Assembly: GCF_000429265.1 (NCBI RefSeq)
Contig: NZ_KE386872.1
Location: forward strand, 124,001 to 188,000
Direction of reading: 5' to 3'
DNA: 64,000 nt
Source of the DNA: Actinomyces gerencseriae DSM 6844
GTDB lineage: Bacteria; Actinomycetota; Actinomycetes; Actinomycetales; Actinomycetaceae
Shown: piece after piece, positions 35,598-45,021 of the stretch
How positions within the stretch are numbered: the first letter of the stretch is position 1
Layout: every line of letters starts with the position of its first letter
The notes under the pieces: generated by a model
The model's database searches: none
What the model was told of the DNA's origin: nothing
What the model saw: the letters and a program-made list of their open reading frames with translations, nothing else
Made by a program: the position numbers and the translations under genes

Positions 35598-36563
35598 TCA
35601 CGCCTCCTGTGCGTCGTCTGCGTCGTCCGTATCATCGACGTCATCCACGTCATCGCTGCGAACCACCAATGAGTCCTCCCAGCCAGCCACTCCGCGCTGG
35701 GCGATCTCCTGCGCCAACTGCTTGTAAGCCACTGCACCTGAGCACCGCGGATCCCAGAAGACCACAGGTGCACCGAAAGATGGAGCCTCTGCTACCCGTA
35801 CCGATCGCGGGATGCGCGTATGAAGCGTTGCATGGGGGAAGTACGTTCGAACCTCCTCCTCGACATCGCGAGCCAGAGTCGTGCGCCTGTCGAACATGGT
35901 CAACGCGATCATGGACACCGCCAACGCCGGGTTGTGGATCCTGGCGATGCGCTCCACCGAGCGCGTGAGCAAAGCCAGGCCTTCCAGGGCGTAATACTCA
36001 GCCTGCATAGGAATAAGAACCTCACCGGCCGCGACAAAGGCATTGATCGTCATCAGGCCCAGACTCGGCGGGCAGTCGATGAGAACATAGTCCAAACGGG
36101 GAAGCTCTGCGGCCTCCCGGCTCCTCAAGTACTCCTGCAGCGCATGATGCAAACGAGACTCGCGCTCTGATGTGCTGATGAGCTCGATCTCGATCGCCGC
36201 CACGTCAATCGTCGCCGGCATGCACAGCAAAGTCTCCGAGAAGTGCGTCGACACGACCACCTCCTCGATCCGTGTCCCGTCAACGAGCACGTCATAGATG
36301 GAGACCTGCTCATCGTCATGCGCCACGCCGAGCGCCGTCGAGGCATTGCCCTGAGAATCAGCATCGATGACAAGCACATGAAGCCCGGCCTCCGCGAGTG
36401 CAGCCGCGACATTGACCGTCGTCGATGTCTTACCGACCCCGCCCTTCTGATTGGCGACGGCGATGATGCGGGTCTGATCCGGATGCGGGAAGCGCACTCC
36501 AGCGAACTCCTCCAGCGCCGAATGGTCGGCACGCAGCTGCTCGAAGATAGACGATCCCGACAA
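35598..36563 (-). CDS. parA: Chromosome-partitioning ATPase ParA
   Basis: ParA is a deviant-Walker ATPase that binds DNA nonspecifically and moves ParB-parS complexes. The Walker A motif KGGVGKTS lies at about 40-47, switch [14 protein letters not shown] at about 68-80, and Walker [19 protein letters not shown] further on. It starts at a TTG (36563) with GAGGAG 6 bp upstream; no ATG precedes the Walker motif in this frame. The last 20 residues are an Asp-rich tail ([19 protein letters not shown]), unusual for ParA. parA and parB are transcribed together. The gap to rsmG (36564-36757) shows no clear feature. Confidence 0.95.
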   Translation of the reverse strand: MSGSSIFEQLRADHSALEEFAGVRFPHPDQTRIIAVANQKGGVGKTSTTVNVAAALAEAGLHVLVIDADSQGNASTALGVAHDDEQVSIYDVLVDGTRIEEVVVSTHFSETLLCMPATIDVAAIEIELISTSERESRLHHALQEYLRSREAAELPRLDYVLIDCPPSLGLMTINAFVAAGEVLIPMQAEYYALEGLALLTRSVERIARIHNPALAVSMIALTMFDRRTTLARDVEEEVRTYFPHATLHTRIPRSVRVAEAPSFGAPVVFWDPRCSGAVAYKQLAQEIAQRGVAGWEDSLVVRSDDVDDVDDTDDADDAQEA

Positions 36564-36757
36564 AACATTCTCCTCGGACGACGTCCCCGACCGCCTCCAC
36601 GGGTCGGGTACTTCAGTCTACGTGAGCCCGGCGACGTCGACGACCAGCCCCGCCGTATGCATCATGCTCAATGAGACGTATGAAGGTCGTTCCCCCATGT
36701 CGTGGTACCGGACCGGTGGCCTCTCGTAAGCACAAACCGCCACACCCGGGATGCGCC

Positions 36758-37435
36758 TCAACGCCGGGGACGACGCACCTGAACGACCTTGGTGAGCTCC
36801 TCTCCCGGCGTCACGACCTCATGAATGATCGCGGGCTTGAGTCCGGCCTTCCTCACGACATGCCTCGCAGCTTCGGCCTCGGCCTCGGCCCTCGCACCCT
36901 TGAGCGCCAGCAGACTTCCTCCCTGGCGAAGAAGCGGCGCCGTAAGTCGCACCAATTTGGTCAGATTTGCAACGGCACGGGCAGTAACGACATCGAAACG
37001 CTCCTTGACGTCCTCGGCTCGAGCCCTTCGCAGGGTGACATTGTCCAGGTCGAGCTCGTCAACGACGTCGCCGAGCCAATCAATACGTCTTTCCATAATT
37101 TCGATAAGCACAACCTCTAGATCCGGCCGCAAAAGTGCGACCACAATCCCTGGAAATCCCGCACCTGAACCAACATCGGCCACCGTTCCACGAGCCGGCA
37201 AGAACGGGACCACGGCAGCGGAATTCACAATATGCCGAGTCCACAGTCGAGGCAACTCCCGTGGCCCGACCAGCCCACGCAACTCGCCCTCGGCAGCGAG
37301 CATCTCGGCGAAACGCTCCGCGCCCGCGAAGGCGATCCCGAAAAGCTCGCGGGCCTCGTCGGTGGGTCGTTCCACCTCAACCGAGCCGTCTGCATCCTGC
37401 GCCGATCGGGCATCGCCCTCGACATCCCGAACCAC
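36758..37435 (-). CDS. rsmG: 16S rRNA (guanine-527-N7)-methyltransferase
   Basis: RsmG (GidB) methylates G527 of 16S rRNA with SAM. The 225-residue protein has the SAM-binding VADVGSGAGFPGIVVALLRPD at about 85-105, an upstream LPRLWTRHIVNSAAV segment typical of the family, and VTARAVANLTKL further on. Loss of RsmG gives low-level streptomycin resistance in other bacteria. The start is a GTG at 37435, 2 bp after the jag stop, so translation is probably coupled. Confidence 0.93.
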   Translation of the reverse strand: MVRDVEGDARSAQDADGSVEVERPTDEARELFGIAFAGAERFAEMLAAEGELRGLVGPRELPRLWTRHIVNSAAVVPFLPARGTVADVGSGAGFPGIVVALLRPDLEVVLIEIMERRIDWLGDVVDELDLDNVTLRRARAEDVKERFDVVTARAVANLTKLVRLTAPLLRQGGSLLALKGARAEAEAEAARHVVRKAGLKPAIIHEVVTPGEELTKVVQVRRPRR

Positions 37436-37437
37436 GT

Positions 37438-38028
37438 TCAGTTCCGTTCAGAGGCGTTAGAGCCGCCGTCCGATGGCGAACCCGCCTCCTCGGCGACGGA
37501 CGTGCCGGACTCCTCGGCATCCTCTCCAGCAAGCATCACCACAACATGACGATGCGGTTCGACTCCCTCGGACTCGGAGACCAATCCCGCAGCGGCCACC
37601 ACATCATGGCACACCTTGCGCTCGAAAGGGTTCATGGGCCTCAACGACACAGACTCTCCGGCGGCCCGGACACGTCTCACGGCCTCCTGCGCGATCTTCG
37701 TCAATTCGACGCGACGTGCGGCACGGTAGCCATTGATGTCGAGCATGAGACGAGACCGATTGCCGGTACGCGTCTGCACCGCCAGACGAGTCAGTTCTTG
37801 AACGGCTTCGAGCACTTCTCCATCACGTCCGACGAGATCGGCCAGCTCGCGCGCATCCCCCTCTTCCGAGGCGACAACCGCAATGGACGCCCGACCGTGA
37901 TCAATGTCAATATCGATGTCTCCGCCGAGATCGGCGATATCGAGAAGTTCCTCGAGGTAGTCGGCGCCGACCTCGCCCTCCTCCTCAAGACGCGCGACGG
38001 CATTGGACGGGGCGGTGTTCTCGCTCAT
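37438..38028 (-). CDS. jag: Jag/KhpB family RNA-binding protein
   Basis: The 196-residue protein has a KH domain (IDIDIDHGRASIAVVASEE, then LVGRDGEVLEAVQELTRLAV) and a C-terminal R3H domain (SVSLRPMNPFERKVCHDVVA, then VEPHRHVVV). Jag/KhpB binds RNA and, in firmicutes, affects cell division and elongation; it is almost always downstream of yidC. The actinobacterial protein lacks the N-terminal Jag domain. I start at the ATG at 38028 rather than an upstream in-frame codon inside the yidC gap. The C-terminus is acidic and Ser/Gly-rich. Confidence 0.92.
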   Translation of the reverse strand: MSENTAPSNAVARLEEEGEVGADYLEELLDIADLGGDIDIDIDHGRASIAVVASEEGDARELADLVGRDGEVLEAVQELTRLAVQTRTGNRSRLMLDINGYRAARRVELTKIAQEAVRRVRAAGESVSLRPMNPFERKVCHDVVAAAGLVSESEGVEPHRHVVVMLAGEDAEESGTSVAEEAGSPSDGGSNASERN

Positions 38029-38066
38029 GGTGAGTCCGTTCTTCTCAATGGTCTCGGAACTGCAGA

Positions 38067-39248
38067 TCAATTCCGGCGCTTCTTCTTCTGAGCCTTGCGC
38101 CGCTCAGCCGCGCGCTTGCGCTCACGTGCACGCTTCTCGTAGCGACGTCGTGCGATCTCCTCATCCGTCAGCCCTCCAGGCCTACGGGACGAAGAACCCC
38201 CAGCGGACGTCGCGACATCATCGTCGCCCTTATCGGCAGCAGTCTCGCTCTCTTCCCCCGCAGTCGACGATGAACGTTCGGAACTCTTCTTCTGGCGGTT
38301 CTTGCGCACCGGTTGCACGCGTTGACCGCCGGTCGAAGCCGTTCCTTCGGCCTCGGCCTTGGCTCGCTCCTCCTCCTCGAGGGACGGCATGCCCTTACGC
38401 GCACGCCTGGCATTCTCACGAGCGCGGAACTTCTTCTCCGCCTCCGATCCGGGAGCCGGCATGCGACTGATGGTGTAGAACTGCTGCCCCATGGTCCACA
38501 GGTTCGACGTCACCCAGTAGATCAGCACACCAATCTGGAACTGCACACCGGTGAAGGCGAAGAAAATGGGCATGATCGTCATCATCATGCGCTGGGAGCG
38601 CATCATGGGATTGTCCGAGTTCTTGGAGGACTCGGGCATATTCTTCATGCTCAGTTGCGCCATCGTGTACCACTGAGTCGCACTCATAGCGATGATCATG
38701 ATGACCGTGACGACCTTGACGGTCGTATCCGAAGAATTCATGAAGGATGAGGAGAGACTCGCCCCGAACACCGTCGAGTGCTGAACCTGATTAGCCAGTT
38801 CAGCGGTGAGCGGACCTATCGAATCGCGTCCCTGATAGGCATGATCAGCAATAGCCTCAAGATTCGCCAGAACTCGGAAGAGCGCGAAGAAGATCGGCAT
38901 CTGGATGAGAATCGGCATGCACGAGGACAGGGGATTCGTCCCATGCTTGCGGTACAGCGCCATCATCTCCTCCTGCTGGCGCTGCTTGGAAGCGGCATCC
39001 TTCTTCCCCTTGTACTTCGCCTGGAGCGCCTGGAGCTCGGGCTGCATGAGCTGCATGCCACGGCTGGCCCGGATCTGCTTGACGAACAACGGCATGATGA
39101 GAATACGCACGAAGATCGTCAAGCCGATGATCGACAGGACCCAGGCGGCGCCCGGCCCATCACCCATGCCGATGAGCACGAGGAACTTGTGGATATACAC
39201 CATGACCCAGGCAACGGCAACCTTGAGGGGCCACAGGATCGTGTCCAT
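38067..39248 (-). CDS. yidC: Membrane protein insertase YidC
   Basis: YidC inserts and folds inner-membrane proteins alone or with SecYEG. The 393-residue protein has five transmembrane helices with the conserved core arginine in the first core helix (IGLTIFVRILIMPLFVKQI). It also has the GTNPLSSCMPILIQMPIFFALF region and VQFQIGVLIYWVTSNLWTM. The C-terminal tail of about 120 residues is long and highly basic (ending RRKAQKKKRRN), which in other bacteria helps ribosome binding. The ATG at 39248 follows AAGGAG by 4 bp. It belongs to the rpmH-rnpA-yidD-yidC-jag-rsmG group. Confidence 0.95.
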   Translation of the reverse strand: MDTILWPLKVAVAWVMVYIHKFLVLIGMGDGPGAAWVLSIIGLTIFVRILIMPLFVKQIRASRGMQLMQPELQALQAKYKGKKDAASKQRQQEEMMALYRKHGTNPLSSCMPILIQMPIFFALFRVLANLEAIADHAYQGRDSIGPLTAELANQVQHSTVFGASLSSSFMNSSDTTVKVVTVIMIIAMSATQWYTMAQLSMKNMPESSKNSDNPMMRSQRMMMTIMPIFFAFTGVQFQIGVLIYWVTSNLWTMGQQFYTISRMPAPGSEAEKKFRARENARRARKGMPSLEEEERAKAEAEGTASTGGQRVQPVRKNRQKKSSERSSSTAGEESETAADKGDDDVATSAGGSSSRRPGGLTDEEIARRRYEKRARERKRAAERRKAQKKKRRN

Positions 39249-39330
39249 TGCACTCCTTGCTTTAAGGCGTGGCGAGCGTCGATCGCTCGACTCCCGCCGA
39301 CCGGGACATCCGGTCTGCTCCCGCCGTCGA

Positions 39331-39663
39331 TCAGTCGCTGGACCGATCGACCTCGAAACGGGGAATATCGTGGGGATAGGCATAGCGCCACCGACCCGGA
39401 TCGGGCACGTGATCGACACCGCCGAGGGCAAAAGGATTGCACCGCACGAGCCGCCAGATAGCCAGTAGAAGGCCCTTGAGCACCCCATGAACGCGAACTG
39501 CCTCAACGGCGTAGGCGGAGCACGTCGGATAGTAGCGGCATCGGCGCGGCAACGCCGGAGAGATACTCGTCTGGTAGAAGCGCACGGGACAGATCACGGC
39601 GCGCACAGCATGATCATGGATCACGTTGACCGCACCGATCATGGTGATCACGCTCCTGCTCAC
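39331..39663 (-). CDS. yidD: Membrane protein insertion efficiency factor YidD
   Basis: YidD is a small membrane-peripheral protein that assists YidC. The 110-residue protein shows the family signature [21 protein letters not shown], then [12 protein letters not shown], and [17 protein letters not shown]. The GTG start at 39663 overlaps the rnpA stop (GTGA), so the genes are coupled. An N-terminal extension of about 20 residues before the conserved part is somewhat longer than usual. Confidence 0.93.
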   Translation of the reverse strand: MSRSVITMIGAVNVIHDHAVRAVICPVRFYQTSISPALPRRCRYYPTCSAYAVEAVRVHGVLKGLLLAIWRLVRCNPFALGGVDHVPDPGRWRYAYPHDIPRFEVDRSSD

Positions 39664-40046
39664 CCGCGACCACTCCCCAATTCTTCACGATCGCGACGAG
39701 CGGCCTCACGACTGCGGGTGAGCAGTCGGTCGAGATCATCCCCGAGCTCGGCGCTCGTGGCGCCGTCGGCCCCGGCGAGGCCGCGAACGACAACCCGAGC
39801 GCCCGGCTCGATACCACTGACACGCGCGCTCATGAGCGCGCGGACACGACGCTTGATCCGGTTGCGGTGAGCGGCGTGCGAGATCTGCTTCTTCGGGACG
39901 ACGACACCGACGAGAGCCGGAGTCGTCTCCCCGGTCTCGCCGGCACTGTAATGAATGACCAGCCTGCGGCTGCCACTGCGCGCACCGAACCGCACTGCGG
40001 CGAAGAAATCCTCGCTCCGCAGCATTCGATGCGCCGCCGGAAGCAC
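39660..40046 (-). CDS. rnpA: Ribonuclease P protein component
   Basis: RnpA binds the RNase P RNA and helps mature tRNA 5' ends. The 128-residue protein begins [20 protein letters not shown] and has the RNR-like motif [16 protein letters not shown], both diagnostic. It starts at GTG (40046), one base after the rpmH stop, with almost no separate ribosome site, so it depends on translation of rpmH. The arrangement rpmH-rnpA-yidD is nearly universal in bacteria. Confidence 0.95.
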   Translation of the reverse strand: MLPAAHRMLRSEDFFAAVRFGARSGSRRLVIHYSAGETGETTPALVGVVVPKKQISHAAHRNRIKRRVRALMSARVSGIEPGARVVVRGLAGADGATSAELGDDLDRLLTRSREAARRDREELGSGRG

Positions 40047-40047
40047 C

Positions 40048-40185
40048 TCAGGCAGCGAGACGCGCGCGACCCTTGCGACGACGCGAGGCGAGAACGGCTC
40101 GGCCGGCGCGGGTGCTCATACGCTTGCGAAAACCGTGCACCTTGGCACGGTGGCGGTTATTCGGCTGAAAAGTCCGCTTACTCAC
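40048..40185 (-). CDS. rpmH: 50S ribosomal protein L34
   Basis: The 45-residue protein [20 protein letters not shown], followed by [20 protein letters not shown], is a full-length L34. The GTG start at 40185 has AGGAG 7 bp upstream. It is the first gene of the minus-strand group leaving the origin. Its promoter must lie in the 429-bp gap shared with dnaA. Confidence 0.97.
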   Translation of the reverse strand: MSKRTFQPNNRHRAKVHGFRKRMSTRAGRAVLASRRRKGRARLAA

Positions 40186-40457
40186 GGGTGTACTCCTGGT
40201 CGGATGATCGGAACCGTGCATCACGGGGGTCGCGACACGGTCGCTCGCACCGGCTGCCCCAAGGACCGGGACGTGACTCCGCACGAACGTCATCGCAACC
40301 ATACGGCCCCCTTTTCCGCAGGGTCAAACGATCCTGCGGCCTCTGCGATGAGAGTCCCGACACGCCGTCACCACCGGGCTCGTCGCCCGTCGGGCCCGCA
40401 CCGATCCACACCCTGTTGACTTGCTCATACCGGCACCTGTGGACTCCGCGGGCGGCT

Positions 40458-40493
40458 CGGCGCGCAGCGCGGGCGCGCCCGCGCTGCGCGCCG
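40458..40493. repeat. Perfect 36-bp palindrome between rpmH and dnaA
   Basis: Each 18-bp half is the exact reverse complement of the other with no spacer (centre between 40475 and 40476). The sequence is nearly all G and C. It lies in the divergent rpmH/dnaA gap, about 120 bp upstream of dnaA. Confidence 0.9.
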
Positions 40494-40546
40494 GGTGACC
40501 CGGGTGGCCCAGGACGGGCATGGGTGGGAGACGGATTAGACACACG

Positions 40547-40567
40547 TGTGGACAACCCTGTGGAAAA
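40547..40567. promoter_or_regulatory. DnaA boxes upstream of dnaA
   Basis: TGTGGACAA (40547-40555) is the exact actinobacterial DnaA box (TTGTCCACA) in reverse; TGTGGAAAA (40559-40567) is a one-base variant. Their spacing and position about 50 bp before dnaA suit autoregulation by DnaA. The rest of the 40186-40614 gap holds the 36-bp palindrome and presumably both promoters. Confidence 0.75.
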
Positions 40568-40614
40568 ACTCCATGATGTGAACCTCCACCGCCCCCACCC
40601 GCCAGGAGCACGCC

Positions 40615-42198
40615 GTGCCGGACGAAGCAACAACGAAATGGCAGTCAGTCCTGGAGATCCTGTCCGACTCCACCGAGCTGAGCACCGGCAAGCTCTCCAT
40701 CATCCGGATGACGCGCGTGATCGACGTCGACGGCACTCTCGTGCTCGTCGCTGGCTCGCCCTTCACCAAGAGCAAGGTCGAGGAGGCGCGCGCCATCATC
40801 AGCCGGGCTCTCACACGGGTCTGGGGCAGCGAGGTTCCGTTCGAGGTCATCGTCGATACGTCCTTGGACGCCGGAGCGCCCGCACCGGCCATCGCCGTCG
40901 CCCGGCCGCCGGCCCAGCATCTTCCTCCGCAGGCCCCCGACCTGTCCTCGGCGCTGGCCGAGGCCGATGCGCCTGAGCCCGTCGTTCGCGCCCGTCCGGC
41001 CGCCGAGCCGCCCATGCCCCCCGAAACCGCCGGTCCCCAGTCGCTGCAGTCCCTCCAGTCGACGACGCCGTCCTACGTCACCAACCCGGCCGCCGCCTTC
41101 GCGCGCCCCGAGAACCCTCAGGCCCTCGACAGGAGCTCGCACCTCAATCCCCGCTATACCTTCGACAACTACGTCATGGGCGATTCCAACCGCTTCGCCT
41201 TCGCGGCCGCGCTCAAGGTCGCCGAGCAGCCCGGCAACGCCGCCCCCGACCGCACCAGCGGCGGATACAACCCGCTGTTCATCTACGGCGGCTCGGGGCT
41301 GGGCAAGACGCACCTGTTGCACGCCATCGGCAACCACGCCCGGTCCCTGTACCGGACGATGAACATCAAGTACGTCTCCTCCGAGGAGTTCGTCTCGGAT
41401 TTCATCGCGTCCGTCGCGGAGGGCAAGATGAACGACTTCAAACGCCGCTACCGCGACGTCGACATCCTCCTGGTGGACGACGTCCAGTTCCTGGGCGGCA
41501 AGGAGCAGACCCTCGAGGAGTTCTTCCACACCTTCAACACCCTCTACATGGCCAACAAGCAGGTCGTCCTCACCTCCGACCTGCCGCCCAAAGACCTCAA
41601 GGGCTTCGAGAAGCGCCTGCTATCGCGTTTCGAGTCGGGACTCACCGTCGATGTCCAGCCCCCGACCCTGGAGACCCGCACCGCGATCCTGCGCAACAAG
41701 GCCGGCGCCGAAGGCGTGGATCTCCCGCTCCCCGTCCTGGAGTACATCGCTAGCCGGGTCACCACCAACATCCGTGAGCTCGAGGGCGCGCTCATCCGCG
41801 TCACCGCCTTCGCCTCCCTGACCGACCAGCCCATCGACCAGACCCTGGCGGAGATGGTGCTCAAGGACATCATCGCCAACTCCGGTGGAGGCGAGATCAC
41901 CGCCGCCATGGTCATGACGCAGACGGCCGACTACTTCGGCCTGACCATCGAGGACCTGCGCTCCAAGGACCGGGCGCAGACGATGGTGCACGCCCGACAC
42001 ATCGGCATGTACCTGTGCCGCGAGCTCATCGAGATGTCGACGACCAAGATCGGCAAGGAGTTCGGCGGCAAGGACCATACGACCGTCATGAGCGCGAGTC
42101 GCAAGATCAGCACGCAGATGGCCGAGAGACGGGACACCTACAACCAGGTCCAGGAGATCACCGCCCGCATCAAGCAGGCCGCGCAGGCCCCCCGCTGA
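40615..42198 (+). CDS. dnaA: Chromosomal replication initiator DnaA
   Basis: DnaA binds DnaA boxes and opens the origin. The 527-residue protein has an N-terminal domain I (about 1-85), a Pro/Ala-rich domain II (about 85-175), and the AAA+ domain III with Walker A GGSGLGKT at 225-232 and Walker B ILLVDDVQFLGGKEQ. Domain IV carries the DnaA-box-reading signature GGKDHTTVMSASRKI near the C-terminus. The GTG at 40615 has GGAG 7 bp upstream. The extended domain II is typical of actinobacteria. Confidence 0.98.
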   Translation: MPDEATTKWQSVLEILSDSTELSTGKLSIIRMTRVIDVDGTLVLVAGSPFTKSKVEEARAIISRALTRVWGSEVPFEVIVDTSLDAGAPAPAIAVARPPAQHLPPQAPDLSSALAEADAPEPVVRARPAAEPPMPPETAGPQSLQSLQSTTPSYVTNPAAAFARPENPQALDRSSHLNPRYTFDNYVMGDSNRFAFAAALKVAEQPGNAAPDRTSGGYNPLFIYGGSGLGKTHLLHAIGNHARSLYRTMNIKYVSSEEFVSDFIASVAEGKMNDFKRRYRDVDILLVDDVQFLGGKEQTLEEFFHTFNTLYMANKQVVLTSDLPPKDLKGFEKRLLSRFESGLTVDVQPPTLETRTAILRNKAGAEGVDLPLPVLEYIASRVTTNIRELEGALIRVTAFASLTDQPIDQTLAEMVLKDIIANSGGGEITAAMVMTQTADYFGLTIEDLRSKDRAQTMVHARHIGMYLCRELIEMSTTKIGKEFGGKDHTTVMSASRKISTQMAERRDTYNQVQEITARIKQAAQAPR

Positions 42199-42650
42199 CC
42201 CTCGAGGAACGCCGATGGCTCCACCCGGACCTCCGTCCGGACCTCCGGCAGCCCCTGGGGATGGGCCTGCGCGCTTCGGTGGACAACCGGGGCCGTCGTG
42301 TGGACAGCAGCGGCTCGACCCGTGGGTTCGTGGGAGGGTGCGCAGGCGAAGCCACCGGTGGCTGGTCGCCTCCACCGAACCACTCTCTTGTCGTTCCACA
42401 TCCACCGCCCGCGCGCTTCCGGGACGCAACAGACTTATCCCCAGAATCCACATCTCCTAATACCCCTACTGATCATCCATCACATGATCGATCCCCCACA
42501 GCCCGTACGAGGGCCCCCACCGCCCCGATGCGCATCGACCGGCATACCGGTATGTGGACGCGCCCCGCCCTCCTACGTCTAGACTCCCCCTGGATAGTCC
42601 TACCCCTGACCGGGAGACGGAATCGCACACTCACACAAGGAGGCGCTCCC
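42199..42650. other. oriC: oriC region between dnaA and dnaN
   Basis: The 452-bp gap holds several DnaA-box-like 9-mers: GGTGGACAA (42278-42286), TGTGGACAG (42299-42307), CGTTCCACA (42392-42400), TTATCCCCA (42435-42443) and GAATCCACA (42444-42452), all near the TTGTCCACA consensus. A lower-GC stretch follows at about 42452-42500 and may be the unwinding element. Gene orientation diverges around dnaA, which supports this as the origin. A TAGACT at 42580-42585 is a possible dnaN -10. Confidence 0.85.
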
Positions 42651-43784
42651 ATGAAGCTGAGGGTCGACCGCGACGTCCTGGCCGAAGCCGTCACCTGGAC
42701 CGCTCGCTCAGTGCCGGCCCGTCCGCCCGTCCCCGTCCTGGCGGGTGTTCGCCTGGAGGCCACGAGCGCCTCACTGGTCCTGGCGTCCTTCGACTACGAG
42801 GTATCGGCTCGCTGCGAGGTCGCCGCCGACGTCGAGGAGGAGGGGGTCGTCCTCGTCTCGGGACGGCTGCTGGCGGACATCGCCAAGGCCCTCCCGTCCA
42901 AGCCCGTGGACCTGGAGGTCGAGAGCGCGAAGGTGAACGTCTCGTGCGGCGCCGCGCATTTCTCCCTGGCCGCCATGGCGGCCGACGACTACCCGGCTCT
43001 ACCGGTCATGCCCGGGGTGGCCGGCACGGTCGATGCTCATGACTTGGCTCAGGCGGTCGGTCAGGTCTCGATCGCGGCCTCCCGCGACGAGACCCTGCCC
43101 CTGCTGACGAGCGTGCAGATGGAGGTCGACGGCGAATCGCTGACCCTCATGGCCACGGATCGCTATCGCCTGGCGGTTCGTGAGATGAGCTGGTCGCCCC
43201 AGGACACCGGCCTGTCGACGCACGCCCTGCTCAAGGCCCGCACCTTGTCCGACGTCGCCAAGTCACTGGCATCGACCGGCGAGGTGACGGTGGCGCTGAC
43301 CGACTCCGGCTCAGCCACGTCCAGCCTCATCGGCTTCGAGGCCGGCGGGCGTCGCACCACGAGCCTGCTCACCGACGGCGACTACCCCCCGGTGCTGCGC
43401 CTGTTCCCGGAGACCACGACGATCCACGCGACCGTGGGCCGGGAGGAGCTCATGGGCGCGGTGCGCCGAGTCAGTCTGGTCGCCGACCGATCCACTCCGA
43501 TCCACATGGCCTTCACCGACGGCAACCTCGCGCTGGACGCCGGACAGGGCGATGACGCCCAGGCCTCCGAGCAGCTCGTCGCCCATCTGGAGGGCGAGGA
43601 CATCGCCACCGCCTTCAATCCGGGATACCTGCTCGACGGCCTCGCTGCGATCACGCAGCCCTATGTCAAGGTCGACTTCACGCATCCGTCCAAGCCCGCG
43701 GTCCTGACCGGCATGAGCGCCATCGGCGGAGAGGAGGACACGACCTTCCGCTACCTGCTCATGCCGATCCGCTTCGGCGCCTGA
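42651..43784 (+). CDS. dnaN: DNA polymerase III beta sliding clamp
   Basis: The clamp tethers polymerase to DNA. The 377-residue protein has the three repeated clamp domains; it begins MKLRVDRDVLAEAVTWTARS and ends YLLMPIRFGA, the standard clamp tail (PMR/PIR). The ATG at 42651 follows AAGGAGG. Longer in-frame readings start inside dnaA or oriC and are rejected. recF follows after 19 bp. Confidence 0.97.
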   Translation: MKLRVDRDVLAEAVTWTARSVPARPPVPVLAGVRLEATSASLVLASFDYEVSARCEVAADVEEEGVVLVSGRLLADIAKALPSKPVDLEVESAKVNVSCGAAHFSLAAMAADDYPALPVMPGVAGTVDAHDLAQAVGQVSIAASRDETLPLLTSVQMEVDGESLTLMATDRYRLAVREMSWSPQDTGLSTHALLKARTLSDVAKSLASTGEVTVALTDSGSATSSLIGFEAGGRRTTSLLTDGDYPPVLRLFPETTTIHATVGREELMGAVRRVSLVADRSTPIHMAFTDGNLALDAGQGDDAQASEQLVAHLEGEDIATAFNPGYLLDGLAAITQPYVKVDFTHPSKPAVLTGMSAIGGEEDTTFRYLLMPIRFGA

Positions 43785-43803
43785 GCAGGGCGGGCACGCG
43801 CCC

Positions 43804-45021
43804 GTGTACGTCTCGGATCTGGCACTCGACGACTTCCGCTCCTACGACGAGCTCGTGCTCGCCCTTGAACCCGGTCCCACCGCTTTCATCGGGCCCAATG
43901 GGCAGGGCAAGACCAACCTCGTCGAGGCGATCGCCTACCTGTCGACTCTCTCGAGTCACCGTTCCGGTGCGGACACCGCCCTGGTACGGCGCGCTGCGTC
44001 GGGCGAGCCGCAGCCCGGCGGAGCGGTCGTGCGCGCCAAGGTCGTCCACGGCGAGCGTCCCAGTGTCCTGGAGATCGAGATCATCGCGGGTAGGGCGAAC
44101 CGGGCCCGGCTCAATCGCACCGCCTCACGGCCCCGCGCCCTGCTGGGCATTCTGCGCGCTGTCGTCTTCGCTCCCGAGGACCTGGCTCTGGTCCGCGAGG
44201 AGCCCGGGGTGCGCCGTCGTTTCATGGACGACCTGGCGGTGACTCTGCGCCCCTCGTTGGCCGGGGTGCGCGCGGAGCACGACAAGATCCTCGCGCAGCG
44301 CGCCAGCCTGCTGAAGTCGGCTCGTGCCGCGCGCCGCTCGGGAGGCGTGCCGGCCTCGATGCTCTCCAGTCTTGAGGTGTGGGACGCTCAGCTGGCCGCG
44401 GCGGCAGCACGGCTCGTCGCCGCGCGCGTGGACGTCGTGGCCCGGTTGCGCCCGTGGGTGATGAGCTCCTACGAACGGGTCAGCCAGGGGCAGTCGAGCG
44501 CCCGCCTCGTCTACCGTTCCAGCCTGCTGGTTCACGAGGGGCGGTCGGAGCCCGATCCGGCCGATGAGGGGGCGCGAACGGCCGCCGAGGCCGAGCTCGC
44601 CGATGTCGCGGCCACCGCTGCGCGCCTGGAGACGGTCATGTCCCGGCTGCGGGAGCGCGAGATCGATCGCGGGGCCAACCTGGTCGGCGCGCACCGCGAT
44701 GACCTGCTTCTCCACCTGGGAGCCCTGCCCGCCAAGGGCTTCGCCTCCCACGGCGAGCAGTGGTCCTTGGCGCTGGCGCTGCGGTTGGCCTCCTACGAGA
44801 TGCTGCGGCGCGATGTCGACGCCTACGGCGGGGACGGCGAGCCGGTACTCGTCCTCGACGACGTCTTCGCCTCCTTGGATGCCGGGCGCCGGGCGGCACT
44901 GGCCGATGTCGTCGCCGGGGCCCAGCAGGTGCTGCTCACGGCGGCCGTCGACGAGGATGTGCCCGCCCGATTGACCGGTGCGCGTTTCCGCGTCTCCGCT
45001 TCTGGGGTGAGCCGTGAGTGA
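43804..45021 (+). CDS. recF: DNA replication and repair protein RecF
   Basis: RecF is an SMC-like ATPase that helps load RecA at gaps. Walker A GPNGQGKT is at 30-37 after the FRSYDELVL opening; the ABC signature-like region is ASHGEQWSLALALRLAS, and Walker B is PVLVLDDVFASLD. Length 405 fits the actinobacterial form. It starts at GTG 43804 and overlaps the DUF721 gene by 8 bp. Confidence 0.95.
   Translation: MYVSDLALDDFRSYDELVLALEPGPTAFIGPNGQGKTNLVEAIAYLSTLSSHRSGADTALVRRAASGEPQPGGAVVRAKVVHGERPSVLEIEIIAGRANRARLNRTASRPRALLGILRAVVFAPEDLALVREEPGVRRRFMDDLAVTLRPSLAGVRAEHDKILAQRASLLKSARAARRSGGVPASMLSSLEVWDAQLAAAAARLVAARVDVVARLRPWVMSSYERVSQGQSSARLVYRSSLLVHEGRSEPDPADEGARTAAEAELADVAATAARLETVMSRLREREIDRGANLVGAHRDDLLLHLGALPAKGFASHGEQWSLALALRLASYEMLRRDVDAYGGDGEPVLVLDDVFASLDAGRRAALADVVAGAQQVLLTAAVDEDVPARLTGARFRVSASGVSRE

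Noticed and set aside
36564-36757. Possible 6C RNA near parA
   Set aside because: Only a single run of five C is seen, without the paired C-rich hairpin loops that define the motif.
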